Assembly (NCBI GenBank): GCA_022113835.1 | Contig: JAILWY010000009.1 | Location: forward strand, 19,029,258-19,093,257 | From: Atopsyche davidsoni | Taxonomy: Eukaryota; Arthropoda; Insecta; Trichoptera; Hydrobiosidae | Direction: 5' to 3' | DNA: 64,000 bases | In this document: in pieces, positions 61,289 through 64,000 of the stretch | How positions within the stretch are numbered: position 1 is the first letter of the stretch | How the letters are laid out: every line of letters starts with the position of its first letter | The notes under the pieces: generated by a model | Told to the model about the DNA's origin: nothing | The model's input: the letters and a program-made list of their open reading frames with translations, nothing else | Database searches by the model: none | Program-made: the position numbers and the translations under genes

Positions 61289-62996
61289 TTAGGTTAGGTT
61301 AGGTTAGGTTAGGTTAGGTTAGGTTAGGTTAGGTTAGGTTAGGTTAGGTTAGGTTAGGTTAGGTTAGGTTAGGTTAGGTTAGGTTAGGTTAGGTTAGGTT
61401 AGGTTAGGTTAGGTTAGGTTAGGTTAGGTTAGGTTAGGTTAGGTTAGGTTAGGTTAGGTTAGGTTAGGTTAGGTTAGGTTAGGTTAGGTTAGGTTAGGTT
61501 AGGTTAGGTTAGGTTAGGTTAGGTTAGGTTAGGTTAGGTTAGGTTAGGTTAGGTTAGGTTAGGTTAGGTTAGGTTAGGTTAGGTTAGGTTAGGTTAGGTT
61601 AGGTTAGGTTAGGTTAGGTTAGGTTAGGTTAGGTTAGGTTAGGTTAGGTTAGGTTAGGTTAGGTTAGGTTAGGTTAGGTTAGGTTAGGTTAGGTTAGGTT
61701 AGGTTAGGTTAGGTTAGGTTAGGTTAGGTTAGGTTAGGTTAGGTTAGGTTAGGTTAGGTTAGGTTAGGTTAGGTTAGGTTAGGTTAGGTTAGGTTAGGTT
61801 AGGTTAGGTTAGGTTAGGTTAGGTTAGGTTAGGTTAGGTTAGGTTAGGTTAGGTTAGGTTAGGTTAGGTTAGGTTAGGTTAGGTTAGGTTAGGTTAGGTT
61901 AGGTTAGGTTAGGTTAGGTTAGGTTAGGTTAGGTTAGGTTAGGTTAGGTTAGGTTAGGTTAGGTTAGGTTAGGTTAGGTTAGGTTAGGTTAGGTTAGGTT
62001 AGGTTAGGTTAGGTTAGGTTAGGTTAGGTTAGGTTAGGTTAGGTTAGGTTAGGTTAGGTTAGGTTAGGTTAGGTTAGGTTAGGTTAGGTTAGGTTAGGTT
62101 AGGTTAGGTTAGGTTAGGTTAGGTTAGGTTAGGTTAGGTTAGGTTAGGTTAGGTTAGGTTAGGTTAGGTTAGGTTAGGTTAGGTTAGGTTAGGTTAGGTT
62201 AGGTTAGGTTAGGTTAGGTTAGGTTAGGTTAGGTTAGGTTAGGTTAGGTTAGGTTAGGTTAGGTTAGGTTAGGTTAGGTTAGGTTAGGTTAGGTTAGGTT
62301 AGGTTAGGTTAGGTTAGGTTAGGTTAGGTTAGGTTAGGTTAGGTTAGGTTAGGTTAGGTTAGGTTAGGTTAGGTTAGGTTAGGTTAGGTTAGGTTAGGTT
62401 AGGTTAGGTTAGGTTAGGTTAGGTTAGGTTAGGTTAGGTTAGGTTAGGTTAGGTTAGGTTAGGTTAGGTTAGGTTAGGTTAGGTTAGGTTAGGTTAGGTT
62501 AGGTTAGGTTAGGTTAGGTTAGGTTAGGTTAGGTTAGGTTAGGTTAGGTTAGGTTAGGTTAGGTTAGGTTAGGTTAGGTTAGGTTAGGTTAGGTTAGGTT
62601 AGGTTAGGTTAGGTTAGGTTAGGTTAGGTTAGGTTAGGTTAGGTTAGGTTAGGTTAGGTTAGGTTAGGTTAGGTTAGGTTAGGTTAGGTTAGGTTAGGTT
62701 AGGTTAGGTTAGGTTAGGTTAGGTTAGGTTAGGTTAGGTTAGGTTAGGTTAGGTTAGGTTAGGTTAGGTTAGGTTAGGTTAGGTTAGGTTAGGTTAGGTT
62801 AGGTTAGGTTAGGTTAGGTTAGGTTAGGTTAGGTTAGGTTAGGTTAGGTTAGGTTAGGTTAGGTTAGGTTAGGTTAGGTTAGGTTAGGTTAGGTTAGGTT
62901 AGGTTAGGTTAGGTTAGGTTAGGTTAGGTTAGGTTAGGTTAGGTTAGGTTAGGTTAGGTTAGGTTAGGTTAGGTTAGGTTAGGTTAGGTTAGGTTA
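61287..62996 (+). repeat. telomeric (TTAGG)n, about 342 uninterrupted units
   Basis: 1,710 bases of GGTTA with no variant seen. Starts at the poly(A) of copy C and ends at the 5'-truncated copy D. The TTAGG strand reads left to right, as expected if the chromosome end lies to the right. Confidence 0.98.
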
Positions 62997-64000
62997 AAGC
63001 GCGGGAGCTGCAGGCGGACATCATCATCGCCTGCGAGCAGCACCGCACTCCGGCAAGCGCCAGGTGGAGGGCCGACGCGACGGGGCTGACGGCCGTAGCC
63101 ACAGCCGGCGACACCCCCGTCGAAGAGATCGGCACCGCGGGGCAAGGCTTCACATGGATCCGGGTCGGAGGTATACGCGTGTACTCGTGCTACGTTTCAC
63201 CTAACGTGGCGTACGCAGAGTACGTAGCGTACCTCGCCCGGCTCGAGCAGGACGTCCGGACGCACGCAGGTGAAGTCATCATCGCCGGCGACTTCAACGC
63301 GAAGGCCGTCGAATGGGGAGCGCGGTCGACGACACGGAAAGGAGCGGCACTCGCCGACATGACGGCTGGACTGGGCCTCGTTGTATGTAACAACGGCGCC
63401 AGCACGTTCCGGAGGGGCTCGTCAGAGTCAATATTAGACCTGACGTTTGCGAGCCCGGGAGCTGCACGTTCGCTCGAGGGTTGGAGGGTATTGGAGGAAG
63501 AGTCGTTGAGCGACCACCTCTACATATCCTTCACCCTCAACACGACGGCGCCCACTTACCCAGCTGTAACACCACCGCCCCGAGGACCGGCCTGGAGCCT
63601 GCGGAAGCTGGACGCGGAGAAATTCGCGGACAGCTTCAAGCGGCACGGGGAAGACACCATCAGCGAGGATCCGGAAGCGGCGGCGTGCGCTCTCGTCGCG
63701 AGGACCCGGAAGGCGTGCGACGCGTCCATGCCGCGCAAGTGGTGCCACCCGACCAGAAGACCCGTCCACTGGTGGTCTGAGGAGATCGCTTCTCTGCGGA
63801 AGCAGTCCATGGCTGCCAGAAGGGCACTGCAGAGGAAGAGGCCAAAGGCAGGAGGAACCCTGGACTGCACGATGGAGATCGAAGCGTATAGAAGCGCAAA
63901 GAAAGCGCTCACGATCTCCATCAAGGCCGCGAAGGAGCGAAGCTGGGAGAAGCTGTGCGCCTCGATTGACGATGACCCCTGGGGACTCCCCTACAGGCTC
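62996..64000 (+). mobile_element. telomere retrotransposon copy D, 5'-truncated, continues beyond the window
   Basis: Matches 57976-58980 of copy C at a constant offset of 5020 with only substitutions. The ORF2 endonuclease frame stays open to the window end (IIACEQHRTPASARWRADAT, GDFNAKAVEWGARSTT, SESILDLTFASPGA). Junction with the repeat reads AGGTTAAAGC, so one to three bases of microhomology hide the exact joint. It lacks the first 30 or so residues of ORF2. Confidence 0.94.

Noticed and set aside
61287..62996. Possible CRISPR-like or satellite array
   Set aside because: A simple 5-bp TTAGG repeat without spacers; arthropod telomeric DNA.

Overview
This is a eukaryotic, almost certainly insect, nuclear window. 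It holds multi-exon genes with GT-AG introns, a dense load of DNA transposons, Helitrons, LINEs and LTR elements, and at the right a long array of TTAGG, the ancestral arthropod telomere repeat. The order cannot be fixed from the sequence. If the G-rich TTAGG strand runs 5'->3' toward the chromosome end, as is usual, the telomere lies to the right and the window runs from gene-bearing DNA into subtelomere.

Left part (1-24 kb). Two small genes for secreted proteins I do not recognise lie in a GC-rich block: one on the minus strand (4035-5784) and one on the plus strand (7367-10709). A ZAD/C2H2 zinc-finger gene follows (19214-21867). Between them lie a degraded Tc1/mariner-like element, a TTAA-flanked palindromic MITE, a foldback MITE family with the core GGTGACCGGTTTCGCC (nine copies in the window), a non-autonomous hAT element with an 8-bp target duplication, a truncated Jockey-like LINE, and a nested stack at 15.46-18.49 kb: a hAT remnant containing a Tc1/mariner-like element that in turn contains a short Helitron and a probable solo LTR.

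Middle (23.8-44 kb). Three housekeeping genes are recognisable and their exons join in frame: eIF2B delta (plus, ten exons, intron 5 holding a Helitron with a mariner inserted almost at its tip), ribophorin I (minus, one exon) and the G-quadruplex helicase DHX36 (minus, ten exons, about 960 aa, with the RHAU-specific N-terminal motif). I see no operon-like relationship between them.

Right part (44.5-64 kb). An orphan 5'UTR of a telomere-targeted retrotransposon sits beside a few TTAGG units at 44.5 kb. A compact LTR retrotransposon (45327-49213) has identical 119-bp LTRs and a 5-bp target duplication; its gag start codon lies inside the LTR and gag and pol are linked by a -1 slippery heptamer with a downstream hairpin. 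After a solo LTR and mariner remnants come four copies of one R1-clade, TRAS/SART-type telomere retrotransposon. All point the same way and are separated by TTAGG blocks: a deletion derivative, a 5'-truncated copy, a full-length copy with intact ORF1 and ORF2 (56076-61286), about 342 uninterrupted TTAGG units, and a 5'-truncated copy running off the window. Their 3'UTRs share three stem-loops, two of which carry the same loop motif. This structured telomere-retrotransposon array and the unusual small LTR element are the most interesting content.
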